A stretch of 64,000 bases of DNA from Silvibacterium bohemicum (GCF_001006305.1 NZ_LBHJ01000012.1:222231-286230); one strand, 5' to 3'; shown: positions 25,939 to 35,360, counted from the stretch's first letter. Notes: generated from the sequence alone by a model not told the origin. Translations and numbers: made by a program.

Positions 25939-27135
25939 ATGACCTTCCGCAGAATCGTTATCGTGCTGTTTATCGTCGGCGGCTTCTGGTACCTCACCAC
26001 GCGTGGACCCAAGCCAACCAACTCGAGCGCTCCCAGCAGCCTGCGGAGCCTGGAGCGGCACACGCTGGAAAGCGCCACGCACAGCGGCTCGCCGCTGACT
26101 CTGACCGAGGCCGATGCCGCGCCGGAATACGACTCGGAGGAGGTCAGCAACATCTCCGTTTACAAGAAGGCGCTGCCGTCGGTGGTCAACATCACCTCGT
26201 CGATGCAGGCGGTGAATTTCTTTTTCCAGGTAGTGCCGCAGCAGGGGCAGGGATCGGGCTTCATCCTCGATAAGGAAGGGCACATCCTCACCAACTACCA
26301 TGTGGTGGCGGATGCGCAGCAGATCGAGGTCACGACGGTCGACAAGCATCGCTATAAGGCGCGCGTGATCGGGCGCGACCAGGTGCATGACCTGGCGCTG
26401 CTGCAGATCGGCGCTCCGAATCTGGTGCCTGCGGTGCTTGCGTCTTCGTCGCATGATCTGGTGGTGGGGCAGAAGGTTTATGCCATCGGCAATCCCTTCG
26501 GTCTCACCGGAACCATGACGACGGGCATCATCAGCGCGATTCGCTCGATTCATAATCCGCAGGGCTCGCCTATCGAGAATGCCATCCAGACCGATGCCGC
26601 CATCAATCCCGGCAACTCGGGAGGCCCGCTGCTGAACTCGCGCGGAGAGGTGATCGGCATCAACTCGCTGATCGCCACCAATCCCAACGAGAACGTGGAG
26701 CAGAGCGCGGGCATCGGCTTCGCCATTCCTATCGATACGGCCAAGGCGGTGCTGGGCGACTTCCAGAAGTATGGCCGGGTGCGGCGTCCGTCGCTGGGCG
26801 TGGTGTCGCTGCCTATCGGTCCCGACCTTGCCGAGCAGATGGGACTGGCCGCCGACTACGGCGTGCTGATTCAGCGCACGGTACAGAATGGCGCGGCAGA
26901 TCGCGCCGGCCTAAAGGGAGGCAATCAGACCGCGTACCTCGGCAATATGCAGATCTATCTCGGCGGCGACCTCATCGTGAACATGGATGGCCAGGATGTG
27001 ACGAACACCCAGGACATTGCCGACGTGATGAATCGCCACCAGGTGGGAGACGCGATCACGGTGACGTTCTACCGCGGCCGGCGCAAGATGACCACGCAGG
27101 TGACGCTGGGCGAGGCTCGGGATCAGGCGGCCTGA
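25939..27135 (+). CDS. Membrane-anchored DegP/HtrA-type serine protease
   Basis: A 398-residue trypsin-like protease with an N-terminal membrane anchor (RIVIVLFIVGGFWYL, residues 5-19), a low-complexity linker, the protease domain (about 75-290) and one C-terminal PDZ domain (about 295-390). The catalytic triad is His121 (TNYHVVADA), Asp151 (VHDLALL) and Ser227 (NPGNSGGPLL). It should act in the periplasm on misfolded or signalling substrates, like DegS or DegQ. Monocistronic; no sigma-E-type partner is adjacent. Confidence 0.93.
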   Translation: MTFRRIVIVLFIVGGFWYLTTRGPKPTNSSAPSSLRSLERHTLESATHSGSPLTLTEADAAPEYDSEEVSNISVYKKALPSVVNITSSMQAVNFFFQVVPQQGQGSGFILDKEGHILTNYHVVADAQQIEVTTVDKHRYKARVIGRDQVHDLALLQIGAPNLVPAVLASSSHDLVVGQKVYAIGNPFGLTGTMTTGIISAIRSIHNPQGSPIENAIQTDAAINPGNSGGPLLNSRGEVIGINSLIATNPNENVEQSAGIGFAIPIDTAKAVLGDFQKYGRVRRPSLGVVSLPIGPDLAEQMGLAADYGVLIQRTVQNGAADRAGLKGGNQTAYLGNMQIYLGGDLIVNMDGQDVTNTQDIADVMNRHQVGDAITVTFYRGRRKMTTQVTLGEARDQAA

Positions 27136-27147
27136 GGGCAGCGAATG

Positions 27148-27199
27148 GCCAAGGTCCGGGTGGCTGAGAGGCGGTTCGCTTAAGTCCGGTTGGCGGTCT
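27148..27199 (+). repeat. 15-bp tandem array after the protease gene
   Basis: GCCAAGGTCCGGGTG (27148), GCTGAGAGGCGGTTC (27163), GCTTAAGTCCGGTTG (27178), then GCGGTC. The units belong to the same 15-bp family as the arrays at 30613 and 30829. The array starts 12 bases after the stop codon. The rest of the gap to 27476 holds no other recognisable feature. Confidence 0.65.
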
Positions 27200-27476
27200 T
27201 TCGCCATTTCTTCTGCCGGCAATCCTTTTGACAGCACGCGGGCGATCTCGCAGCCCCTTCAGCTTGCAGGTGACCCCAGATCTCGGCCGCGAAGGATCGG
27301 GCACCCGCGCCGTCTTTTCGCGTCGTGAACAGGCATTTGTGAAAGGTCTGTAGTTTCCCAAACTCCGAGGAATAAAACGAACCCTCCCGGAGTTTTAATC
27401 ACACAGCGGAATCGGCTGCCGGGACGCATACGGCTCCGGATTTGCGATCTTATGCTGTGGCGCGGAGGAATTAAAA

Positions 27477-28277
27477 GTGCAGGTGACGAGTAAAACAGAA
27501 CTACAGGAATCGAATGAGCAGTTCATCGCGGCGTGGGCGATGTTTGCTCAGTCCTTTCCCAACCCGGGGATCGCGGTTAGCGATCATTTGGCGATCGGCT
27601 GGCCGGATGTGCCGCTTCTCGTCTACAACAACATCTTCGTTGTGGGCGAGATCGACAGCCGAGAGGGCCTGACCTCCGCCGTGGATGAGGCCGTCGCGCA
27701 TTCCAGGGGCAAGAAGTGCCCGGGGATGATCACCGTATGCCACGATCTGCTGAGCGGATCGGCGAAGTCCGAAGTGGAGAAGATTTTTGCCGAGCGGGGA
27801 TACGGGCCTCTGATGGGGACAACAGGCATGGCAGGAAACATCTTTCCGCTGCAGGCAACGGGCCATCCTGACCTGCGCATGGAGCGCGTGGAAGATGGGA
27901 ATGTCATCACGGAGCTCAACTGCGACGCTTATCATATGCCGCGAGAGGTGGGTTACGCGTCCATCCTGGATGAGGCGATGTGGAAGAACTCCTACGCATA
28001 TGTGGGTTACATCGGCGATCGTCCGGTGGCGACGGCCACAACGATGGTGACGGGCGACACGCTTTACCTGGCCCTGGTAGCGGCCGCAGAAGACGTGCGG
28101 AACAAGGGATACGGTTCGGCCGTGGTGAGGTATTCGCTGCAGAAGGCGTACGAGGCGACCGGTCTTGTCCGCACCGTGCTGCACGCGACCGCGGATGGTT
28201 ATCCCGTCTACAAGCGCATCGGGTATGAGCCGGTTGCGAAATTTACCAGCTATGCTCCGGCGTTTCCGCAGGAATAG
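27477..28277 (+). CDS. GNAT-family N-acetyltransferase
   Basis: A 266-residue protein starting with GTG at 27477, preceded by GGAGGA seven bases upstream. The C-terminal half is a GNAT fold: the YVGYIGDRPVATATTM strand pair, LYLALVAAAEDVRNKGYGSAVV with the acetyl-CoA pyrophosphate loop, and YPVYKRIGYEP near the end. The N-terminal half (about 1-130) is an extra domain I cannot name. It should move an acetyl group from acetyl-CoA to an unknown amine. Monocistronic, followed by a strong hairpin. Confidence 0.85.
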   Translation: MQVTSKTELQESNEQFIAAWAMFAQSFPNPGIAVSDHLAIGWPDVPLLVYNNIFVVGEIDSREGLTSAVDEAVAHSRGKKCPGMITVCHDLLSGSAKSEVEKIFAERGYGPLMGTTGMAGNIFPLQATGHPDLRMERVEDGNVITELNCDAYHMPREVGYASILDEAMWKNSYAYVGYIGDRPVATATTMVTGDTLYLALVAAAEDVRNKGYGSAVVRYSLQKAYEATGLVRTVLHATADGYPVYKRIGYEPVAKFTSYAPAFPQE

Positions 28278-28286
28278 CCCCAAAAC

Positions 28287-28321
28287 CGGCGTATCCCCGA
28301 AGGCTCTTCGGAGATACGCCG
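28287..28321 (+). terminator. Hairpin after the acetyltransferase gene
   Basis: CGGCGTATC (28287-28295) pairs with GATACGCCG (28313-28321), and an inner CCGAA/TTCGG stem sits within it. There is no T-run, so it may act as an mRNA-stabilising end or a factor-dependent terminator. Confidence 0.55.
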
Positions 28322-28411
28322 CATCGTCCTGAGACTTCTCAAACAAACTAAAAAGACGCGACCAGCGGGCTGCGAAGCCCTGAGCCGTCCCCTGCTCTGC
28401 AAACGATCGAG

Positions 28412-29806
28412 ATGGAGATACAAGTGCCGTTGAAACGAGATCTGGGCTTAATCGAAGCAATCAGCTTGTCGACAGCGATGCTGACGCCAACGCTTGCGAT
28501 GTCGTTCAATACGGTTTTCGCGGTGCAGGCGGCGGGGACAGCCGCACCCCTGGCGTTCCTGATCGGTATGATCGCGATGCTCATCGTGGGTGCTTGTTTC
28601 GCGGCATTCGAGAGGCGCGTGCGCAGTTTCGGCTCCGTTTATTCCTACCTGGCGCATACCTTTGGAGCGGAGTGGGGATTTACCGCGGGATGGACGATGC
28701 TCTTTGCCTACATGGCGGCGACTGCGGGGATTTCGGTTCTCTCGGGCATCTCCGGATCCATCCTGCTGGAGAAGCTTGGGGTGCACGGAACAAATCTATG
28801 GCTGTGGATCTCGCTGCTTGTGACTGCAGGAGCGGGCTGGATGGCATGGAGGGACACAAAGGCCGCGGTGCGGGTGATGCTGGCGATGGAGGGTCTCTCG
28901 ATGACGATCATTGTCGCGCTGGCGGTGAAGATCCTGTATTCCGTCGGGTTGTCGTGGGTTCCGTTTCATCCCGATGCGACGCATGGCTGGGCAGGCATAG
29001 GCTATGCGATGGTTTTCGCCGCATTGGCCTTCGGAGGTTTCGAAGGCGCGGCAACGCTCAGCCAGGAGACAAAAAACTCGCGGTACGCTATCCCGCTGGC
29101 GCTTACATTGACGCTCGTTCTTTCCGGATCATTCTATGTGTTTGTGACTTATGCGGAGGTGATGGGATACGGGCTTGGCCATGTGGCGGATCTGGCGAGC
29201 GCGGAGTCTCCGCTGAGCGTACTTGCCGTGCGGTATATGTCGCGCAGCTATTCCCTGTGCATCGATGTGGCCCTGCTGGTGAGCACCGCTGCGGGTACGC
29301 TGGGCGGTGCGGCGGCAACAGCGCGGATGCTGCGTGCGCTGAGCCTGGGGAACAGGTGGCCATGGTTTACAGCTCTCGACCCGAAACACGGCACGCCGCG
29401 GACGGCAGTGGCGGTGGTTTCCGGGCTGTGCGCGGCGGGAACCTGCATTTGGGCGCTGATCACACGCACAGGTCCCCTTCCGTATGCTTTGGCTTTGGCG
29501 ACGATGGCTACATTGGCTATCGTGCTGGTGTACTTCGGCGTGACCGTTGCCGAGTGTGTCGAAGCGTTTCGCGAACGCAGGATCGGATGGATGCTACTGG
29601 CCGGACTGGGAGCGGCGCTTCTCTTGTGGCCGCTCTGGAATAACCTGTATCCCGTTCCGGCGTTCCCGGCGAACCTGTGGCCGTACGTCGTTGCGGTGTG
29701 GGTTGTGGGCGGAGCGGTTTACGCGTGGCGATCGAAAGCTGGAGGAGTCATCGAGGCGGAGCCGGAGTCAGTAGAGGAACTGGAGGGTGAGCTGGAGGTG
29801 CGGTGA
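28412..29806 (+). CDS. APC-superfamily amino acid permease
   Basis: A 464-residue inner-membrane transporter with 12 predicted helices. The amino acid/polyamine/organocation family signature is present near the N-terminus (LGLIEAISLSTAMLTPTLAM and FAVQAAGTAAPLAFLIG), as is the FAALAFGGFEGAATLSQETK segment. It should co-transport an amino acid or amine with protons. The acidic C-terminal tail (EAEPESVEELEGELEVR) is unusual in composition. A repeat begins one base after its stop. Confidence 0.87.
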   Translation: MEIQVPLKRDLGLIEAISLSTAMLTPTLAMSFNTVFAVQAAGTAAPLAFLIGMIAMLIVGACFAAFERRVRSFGSVYSYLAHTFGAEWGFTAGWTMLFAYMAATAGISVLSGISGSILLEKLGVHGTNLWLWISLLVTAGAGWMAWRDTKAAVRVMLAMEGLSMTIIVALAVKILYSVGLSWVPFHPDATHGWAGIGYAMVFAALAFGGFEGAATLSQETKNSRYAIPLALTLTLVLSGSFYVFVTYAEVMGYGLGHVADLASAESPLSVLAVRYMSRSYSLCIDVALLVSTAAGTLGGAAATARMLRALSLGNRWPWFTALDPKHGTPRTAVAVVSGLCAAGTCIWALITRTGPLPYALALATMATLAIVLVYFGVTVAECVEAFRERRIGWMLLAGLGAALLLWPLWNNLYPVPAFPANLWPYVVAVWVVGGAVYAWRSKAGGVIEAEPESVEELEGELEVR

Positions 29807-29966
29807 GGACTGGCCGTCCAGGCTTACGCCTTCGGCACTTCTTTACCGGTGCTCGAGATTTCCCACATCTCAAAAGCGAGATGGGACTGGCCGTCCAGGC
29901 ATTTTGCGCCTTCGGCACTTTTTACCGGTCCTTGAGATTTCCCACATCTCAAAAGCGAGATGTGGG
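29807..29966 (+). repeat. Two tandem copies of a composite about 76-bp repeat
   Basis: Each copy runs GGACTGGCCGTCCAGGC, a variable spacer, GCCTTCGGCACTT, TTTACCGGT, GAGATTT and then the CCCACATCTC hairpin. Copy 1 is 29807-29882 and copy 2 is 29884-29966. The second hairpin (29941-29950 with 29957-29966) is intact; the first is cut short where copy 2 begins. The first half matches the 33-bp array at 52929. Confidence 0.8.
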
Positions 29967-29975
29967 GCGCGCGGT

Positions 29976-30587
29976 TTATCGCTTGATGTATCTGCGGCCT
30001 TCGATTGTGTATTGGCCGCTGACGACGCGGGCGATGGCTTCGCTGTAGGCGATGTGTTCCTGCTCGAGGACGCGCTCGGAGAGTGCGTGCGCGTCATCGC
30101 CTTCGAGGATCGTGACGGTCTTCTGCAGCACGATAACTCCGTGGTCCAGCTGCTCGTCGACGAAGTGGACGGTGCATCCGGCCACCTGCACTCCGTAATC
30201 GAAGGCCTGTTGCTGGGCGTCGAGGCCGGGGAAGGCGGGCAGCAGCGAGGGATGGATGTTCAGAATGCGCTGCGGGAAGGCCTGCACGAACTCGGGCGAG
30301 AGCAGGCGCATGTAGCCTGCCAGGCAGACCAAATCCACGCCGTGGGCGCGCAGCGTGGCGACGATCTCTTCATCGTGCTCGGCTCGCTTGCGGCCCCTGG
30401 CTTCGATGGCGACGGCTTTCAGTCCGCGCTCCTGTGCGGCGGCGAGGCCAGGTGCGTCGGCTTTGTTGGAGATGACTACGGCGATCTCGCAGCCTTTCAA
30501 CTGGTCGTTCGCGATGCTGTCGGCGATGGCGAGGAAGTTGGAGCCGCGGCCGGAGAGAAGGATGCCGAGTTTGCTTGTGGAGCTCAT
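29976..30587 (-). CDS. purN: Phosphoribosylglycinamide formyltransferase (PurN)
   Basis: A 203-residue enzyme that transfers a formyl group from 10-formyltetrahydrofolate to GAR in purine synthesis. The catalytic residues align as Asn110, His112 (ILNIHPSLLPAFPG) and Asp148 (DEQLDHG). The nucleotide loop LLSGRGSNF lies at the N-terminus. It sits downstream of purM on the same strand, separated by 313 bases filled with repeats. It probably shares a transcript with purM. Confidence 0.95.
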   Translation of the reverse strand: MSSTSKLGILLSGRGSNFLAIADSIANDQLKGCEIAVVISNKADAPGLAAAQERGLKAVAIEARGRKRAEHDEEIVATLRAHGVDLVCLAGYMRLLSPEFVQAFPQRILNIHPSLLPAFPGLDAQQQAFDYGVQVAGCTVHFVDEQLDHGVIVLQKTVTILEGDDAHALSERVLEQEHIAYSEAIARVVSGQYTIEGRRYIKR

Positions 30588-30612
30588 CGTTTTCAGGGTA
30601 GCAGGGTGGGCA

Positions 30613-30673
30613 GCTAAGAAGCGGTCGGCGGTGACGCGGTTCGCTAAAGAAGCGGTTCGCTATGAAACGGTTG
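30613..30673. repeat. 15-bp tandem array upstream of purN
   Basis: GCTAAGAAGCGGTCG (30613), GCGGTGACGCGGTTC (30628), GCTAAAGAAGCGGTTC (30643) and GCTATGAAACGGTTG (30659). These units are the inverted complement, in family terms, of the array at 30829-30903. Confidence 0.7.
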
Positions 30674-30784
30674 GCGGCCGGTGGTCCCTGCTCCATCCGG
30701 CCTTAAGATCGAGGATTTCTTCTCTCTAAGTTGCCGGCCGTTTTGTGACTGAACACTAGCTGCGCAGTACCCGATTGGAAAATT

Positions 30785-30810
30785 CCCACATCTCAAACGC
30801 GAGATGTGGG
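30785..30810. repeat. CCCACATCTC hairpin repeat, copy 5
   Basis: CCCACATCTC at 30785-30794 pairs perfectly with GAGATGTGGG at 30801-30810. It carries the family tail GGCACCCGGTTTG. It lies between the two inverted 15-bp arrays. Confidence 0.85.
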
Positions 30811-30828
30811 GCACCCGGTTTGGCTGTT

Positions 30829-30903
30829 GCTAGCCGCTTTATCGCTGACCGGCCTTTAGCTAACCGCTTTTTAGCTGACCGAACTTCAGCTGCCCGCTAC
30901 TCA
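30829..30903. repeat. 15-bp tandem array overlapping the purM stop
   Basis: Five exact 15-base units: GCTAGCCGCTTTATC, GCTGACCGGCCTTTA, GCTAACCGCTTTTTA, GCTGACCGAACTTCA and GCTGCCCGCTACTCA. The last three bases are the complement of the purM stop codon. Confidence 0.8.
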
Positions 30904-32088
30904 GCCGTAAATCACCTTGCGGTCGCCTTTTACGATTCGGCCGATGACGTGGAATTTTTCGCTGGCGCGATCGAGCAGTCCGGTTACTCGTTTGAACTTC
31001 TCCGGCTTGACAACGGCGATGAGGCCGATGCCCATGTTGAAGGTGCGCAGCATCTCTTCCTGCTCTACGTTGCCGAGCTCGCGCAGGTGCTCGAAGATGG
31101 GGAGCACCGGCCAGGAGCCGATGTCGACGACTGCGGCGAGGCCCTTGGGCAGGATGCGGGGCAGGTTCTCGGTGATGCCGCCGCCGGTGATGTGAGCCAT
31201 GCCCTCGACCAGCTCGCCGGCGGTGAGTTTCTGGATCACGCTCAGGTAGCTGCGATGGGTCTTCATCAGCGCCGCGCCTGCCTTATCCTTGAGCGCGTTG
31301 ATGTACAGCTCGGGCTTATAGCCGGCGATTTCGAAGAAGAGCTTCCGCGCCAGGGAGTAGCCGTTGGTGTGCAGGCCGGTGGAGGGCAGCCCGATGAGCA
31401 CGTCGCCCGGTTTGATGCCGGCTCCGGTGATCAGCTTGTCGCGATCCACCACGCCTACGATGAAGCCCGCCAGGTCGTACTCGCCATCCTGATAAAAGCC
31501 GGGCATCTGGGCGGTTTCGCCGCCGATCAGCGCGCAGCTATTCGCGCGGCAGGCATCGGCGAGCCCGCTGACGATCTTCTCCGTTACTTCGCCATCGAGG
31601 CGGCCGGTGGCCAGGTAATCGAGGAAAAAAAGCGGCGTCGCGCCCTGCACTCCGATGTCGTTGACGCAGTGGTTGACCAGGTCGGCGCCCACGGTGTGGT
31701 GAATGCCCAGCTCGAAGGCCAGCTTGAGCTTGGTGCCGACGCCATCGGCGCTCGAGACCAGAATCGGCTGCTTGTATTTGGCGGTGTCCAGCTTGAACAG
31801 GCCGCCGAAGCCGCCGATCTCGCTCAGGACATTTTTGGAAAAGGTGCGCTGGGCGAGGTATTTGATTCGCTGCTTGGCGCGATCGCCGCTCGAGATATCG
31901 ACGCCGGCATCGGCGTAACTCACGGAGGCTGCTTTCTTTTTAGCTTCAGGCAAGGGAGATCTCGACGAGGTGAAATGGGGCTGAAACTCAGGCCGGAATT
32001 CCAAGTTTAGCATCCGGTAGCGGTGGAACCGAGGCGATGCGCCTCCTTCGGGCCCCGAGTTTGCATCTGATTGATACGCTTCAGTCAT
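30901..32088 (-). CDS. purM: Phosphoribosylformylglycinamidine cyclo-ligase (AIR synthetase, PurM)
   Basis: This ATP-dependent enzyme closes the imidazole ring of AIR in purine synthesis. The hallmark SYADAGVDI block lies near residue 58, with DGVGTKLKLAFE, the ALIGGETAQMPGFY segment and LPSTGLHTNGYSLARK further on. At 395 residues it is about 45 longer than usual. The extra N-terminus is probably not all translated: an ATG at 32013 or a GTG at 31923 would give lengths nearer the family norm, and no start has a strong ribosome site. A repeat element lies just upstream. Confidence 0.93.
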   Translation of the reverse strand: MTEAYQSDANSGPEGGASPRFHRYRMLNLEFRPEFQPHFTSSRSPLPEAKKKAASVSYADAGVDISSGDRAKQRIKYLAQRTFSKNVLSEIGGFGGLFKLDTAKYKQPILVSSADGVGTKLKLAFELGIHHTVGADLVNHCVNDIGVQGATPLFFLDYLATGRLDGEVTEKIVSGLADACRANSCALIGGETAQMPGFYQDGEYDLAGFIVGVVDRDKLITGAGIKPGDVLIGLPSTGLHTNGYSLARKLFFEIAGYKPELYINALKDKAGAALMKTHRSYLSVIQKLTAGELVEGMAHITGGGITENLPRILPKGLAAVVDIGSWPVLPIFEHLRELGNVEQEEMLRTFNMGIGLIAVVKPEKFKRVTGLLDRASEKFHVIGRIVKGDRKVIYG

Positions 32089-32125
32089 CTTTTAACGCAA
32101 ACGTTATGGGGGTGCGGCTGCGTCA

Positions 32126-32190
32126 GAGGCTGACGCCTCCCGAAAGTGGGGCGTTTTATGGCATGGCATGAAGCCATGCCCCGATACGAG
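32126..32190. repeat. GGCTGAAGCC palindromic element, copy 3
   Basis: GAGGCTGACGCCTC at 32126-32139 and GGCATGGCATGAAGCCATGCC at 32160-32180 are followed by CCGATACGAG. It is the same subfamily as the copies near 16866 and 35325. Confidence 0.75.
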
Positions 32191-32265
32191 ACTGTCTGGG
32201 CGGGTGCGGGGGGCGTCTGCACAGGTTTGAAAAGCGTTGGCGGCTGGAGCGCCAGTGGTTGAGAA

Positions 32266-32308
32266 CTGCCGGTCCCTCTACTTCCCTCCGCTTCGGTCGG
32301 GATGACAA
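32266..32308 (+). repeat. GGGATGACAA dispersed repeat, copy 3
   Basis: CTGCCGGTCCCTCTACTTCC and CTCCGCTTCGGTCGGGATGACAA, diverged in the centre relative to the other copies. The rest of the gap upstream to 32463 shows no other feature. Confidence 0.75.
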
Positions 32309-32463
32309 GTTTGTGTGCGTAATCTGGCGGCTCGGGGGGACTGGCGCCGGGGTTCGGCCGAAATTCATCCTTGCGGCGCTTAACAGTTGTCACAGTTGTC
32401 CTGGAGTGGCGGACAATATCGTCGAGAACGCATTTCAACCTCTGGAGCCCCGTTCCTGGCCGA

Positions 32464-34569
32464 ATGCCGACGTTTAAGCCATTTCGCAAACTCCGGTTTC
32501 GCCGCCAAACTCCGGTCTTCGCTCGTCCGGAGTCGGAGCTGCGCAAGCGCACGGAATCTTTCTGCGCTGCGAATAACCTGGCCGCCCAGACCCGCCGCCT
32601 CATCGTGCTTTTCACGTCGATCTGGACGCTGCCGACGGAGCGCGCCTTCACTGCGGGACTGATCCGATGGATCAGGCTGCTGGAGCATGATTCCGACCTG
32701 CGCGGCCGCTTCCAGAAATCTCTGCGGGAGGTGGTGCTGCAGCTGGATTCGATCTCTTTCCTGGCCGACTCCGGAATTCCCGCGCAGCATGCGCTCTGGC
32801 ACGAGACCACGCAGCGCATCTTCCAGCGGCTGCTGCCTACGGCGCGCGAGAATGTCGATACGGCGCGGCTGTTTGCGGCGGTATTCTCTTCGCCGCAGGC
32901 TGTGGAGCGCTTCCGCTCCATCGATGGCTTTGTCTTTACGCGCCTGGGCAGGCTGCTGTGGCCCTCGCTGGGCCTCGATGCGATGCCGAGGGTGCGCGAG
33001 AACATCCATCAGTCCCTGTGCCTGCTGGCGTCGCGCATCGCGGGACGCGGAGCGACACCGGCTATTCGCCAGCGCAGCACGCAAAATCTGGATCAGCCGC
33101 CTTTCTATCGCCTGGTCTTCGCCACCGACACCTTTGTGCGCTCGGAGAATTCGGAGCAGCAGCGCGCGCACTTCCATCACTGGGAGGAGTCGATTCGCGC
33201 CTGCCGCAACGAGCTGAACCAGGTGCGCCTGCACATGGAGGATTCGGGCGTCAGTACCGGACTGATGTTCGACGTAACCAGCATGGAGGCGGCGCTGGAC
33301 CGCATGGAGATGCTGGCTGCCACGCTGGTCGATCATGCGCCGGAGCTGCGGCAGGGTGACGAGGCCGCGCCGAAGCCGTCGTTTGCCGCGCGCCAGCTGC
33401 TCAACACGCTGGTGACCGGCTTGCTCGAAGACACACGGATTTCGGCGCTGGTGCGGCAGAACCTGAACCTGCTGGCGCGCAAAACGGTGGAGCGCACCGG
33501 CCACGGCGGCGAACACTATATCGCCCACTCGCTGCGCGAATATCGCCAGATGTGGCTCGCGGCGATTGGCGGAGGGTTGCTCACGGTCTTTACCGCTGCA
33601 CTCAAGCTGCGCGTGGTGGAAAGCCACTGGCCGCCGTTTGTGGAAGGCTTTCTAATCGGGATCGACTACGCGATCAGCTTTCTGCTGCTGCAGATCTTTG
33701 GGCTGGCGCTGGCCACCAAGCAGCCGTCGATGACGGCGGCAACCTTCGCCGGTATTATTCGACAGAATCGGGGAGCCTCGCGGCGCAGCAAGATCGCGGA
33801 CTTCGCCGCATCCATCAGCCGCACGCAGCTGGCCGCCGCTATCGGGAATGTCTTCGCGGTTTGCGCCGGAGCCATCGCCTTCGAGCATCTGTGGCAGAAG
33901 ATGTTCAGCGCGCACTATCTTCCCGACCAGACCGCGCGGCACGTCTATGAGACTCTGCACCCTTTCAGCTCGGCGACGGCAATCGATGCGGCGCTGACCG
34001 GCGTGATCCTGTGGCTGGCCGCGCTGATCGGAGGATGGTGCGAAAACTTCGCTGTCTATCACCGGCTGCCGGCTGCGATTGCCGCGCATCCCGTGGGCCA
34101 GCGTGTGGGCATTCGCCGCATGCAGCGCGGCGCAGCATGGTTCGAGAACAACATCGCCAGCTGGAGCACCAGCATCGTGCTGGGCTTCCTGCTCGGCTTC
34201 ACACCGGAGATCGCCCGCTTCTTCGGCCTGCCGCTCGATGTTCGCCACGTTACGCTCAGCACCGGCATGCTGGCCCTGGCGGCGGCGCGCTACGGGACTG
34301 CGGCCTTCGGACATGATTGGCTTTACTCGGCTGTCGCGGGGATCGGCATCACATTCGTCTTGAATCTGGGTGTGAGCTTCTCGATCGCCTCGGTGGTGGC
34401 GCTGCGCGCCTACAACGTGCAGCGGAGCGAGCGGCTTTCAATTCTGAAGTATGTGCTGGGGCAGGCGGTGAAATCACCGCTGCGCTTTCTCTATCCCGTA
34501 GACGCGGCGCCCGAGCTGACTTCGGTGGTGCCCAGCCATGTTGTGCCGGCCGCGAATTCTGAGGAGTAG
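32464..34569 (+). CDS. Gcr-type membrane protein (annotated in databases as site-specific recombinase)
   Basis: A 701-residue protein of the family named after gonococcal Gcr. The N-terminal half (1 to about 370) is predicted helical and soluble. The C-terminal half has about six membrane segments (LAAIGGGLLTVFTAALKL, GIDYAISFLLLQIFGLAL, AAIGNVFAVCAGAIAF, AALTGVILWLAALIGGW, SIVLGFLLGF and GIGITFVLNLGVSFSIASVV). No tyrosine or serine recombinase active site is visible, so the recombinase name is doubtful and an envelope role is more likely. The ATG at 32464 was preferred; the frame is open to 32371. Confidence 0.75.
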   Translation: MPTFKPFRKLRFRRQTPVFARPESELRKRTESFCAANNLAAQTRRLIVLFTSIWTLPTERAFTAGLIRWIRLLEHDSDLRGRFQKSLREVVLQLDSISFLADSGIPAQHALWHETTQRIFQRLLPTARENVDTARLFAAVFSSPQAVERFRSIDGFVFTRLGRLLWPSLGLDAMPRVRENIHQSLCLLASRIAGRGATPAIRQRSTQNLDQPPFYRLVFATDTFVRSENSEQQRAHFHHWEESIRACRNELNQVRLHMEDSGVSTGLMFDVTSMEAALDRMEMLAATLVDHAPELRQGDEAAPKPSFAARQLLNTLVTGLLEDTRISALVRQNLNLLARKTVERTGHGGEHYIAHSLREYRQMWLAAIGGGLLTVFTAALKLRVVESHWPPFVEGFLIGIDYAISFLLLQIFGLALATKQPSMTAATFAGIIRQNRGASRRSKIADFAASISRTQLAAAIGNVFAVCAGAIAFEHLWQKMFSAHYLPDQTARHVYETLHPFSSATAIDAALTGVILWLAALIGGWCENFAVYHRLPAAIAAHPVGQRVGIRRMQRGAAWFENNIASWSTSIVLGFLLGFTPEIARFFGLPLDVRHVTLSTGMLALAAARYGTAAFGHDWLYSAVAGIGITFVLNLGVSFSIASVVALRAYNVQRSERLSILKYVLGQAVKSPLRFLYPVDAAPELTSVVPSHVVPAANSEE

Positions 34570-34595
34570 GCCGGCCCGGGTAACAAATCCAAGAG

Positions 34596-35156
<561 letters not shown>

Positions 35157-35324
35157 GGCGGAAGAGTAATGCCGGTGGCGTAAGTTTGGCAACGTTAGAC
35201 CGCTTCCTGACCAGGAGCCGTTCACGCAATGCATGACGATGACAATTTATGTAAACAATCACTGAACTCGGGAGATTAGAGCTGGTCTGGTAGATGATTT
35301 ATGACTGCCAGCAGAGGTTATACT

Positions 35325-35360
35325 CCGGGGCTGAAGCCGTGCCGTGATACGAAACCGTTC
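35325..35360. repeat. GGCTGAAGCC palindromic element, copy 4 (partial)
   Basis: CCGGGGCTGAAGCCGTGCC is followed by GTGATACGAA. It is a truncated member of the family; the remainder of the 35157-35550 gap holds only this and the next repeat. Confidence 0.65.

Noticed and set aside
32464-34569. Integrase/recombinase marking a mobile element
   Set aside because: No catalytic signature, no flanking repeats or cargo; the protein is predicted to be membrane-embedded.
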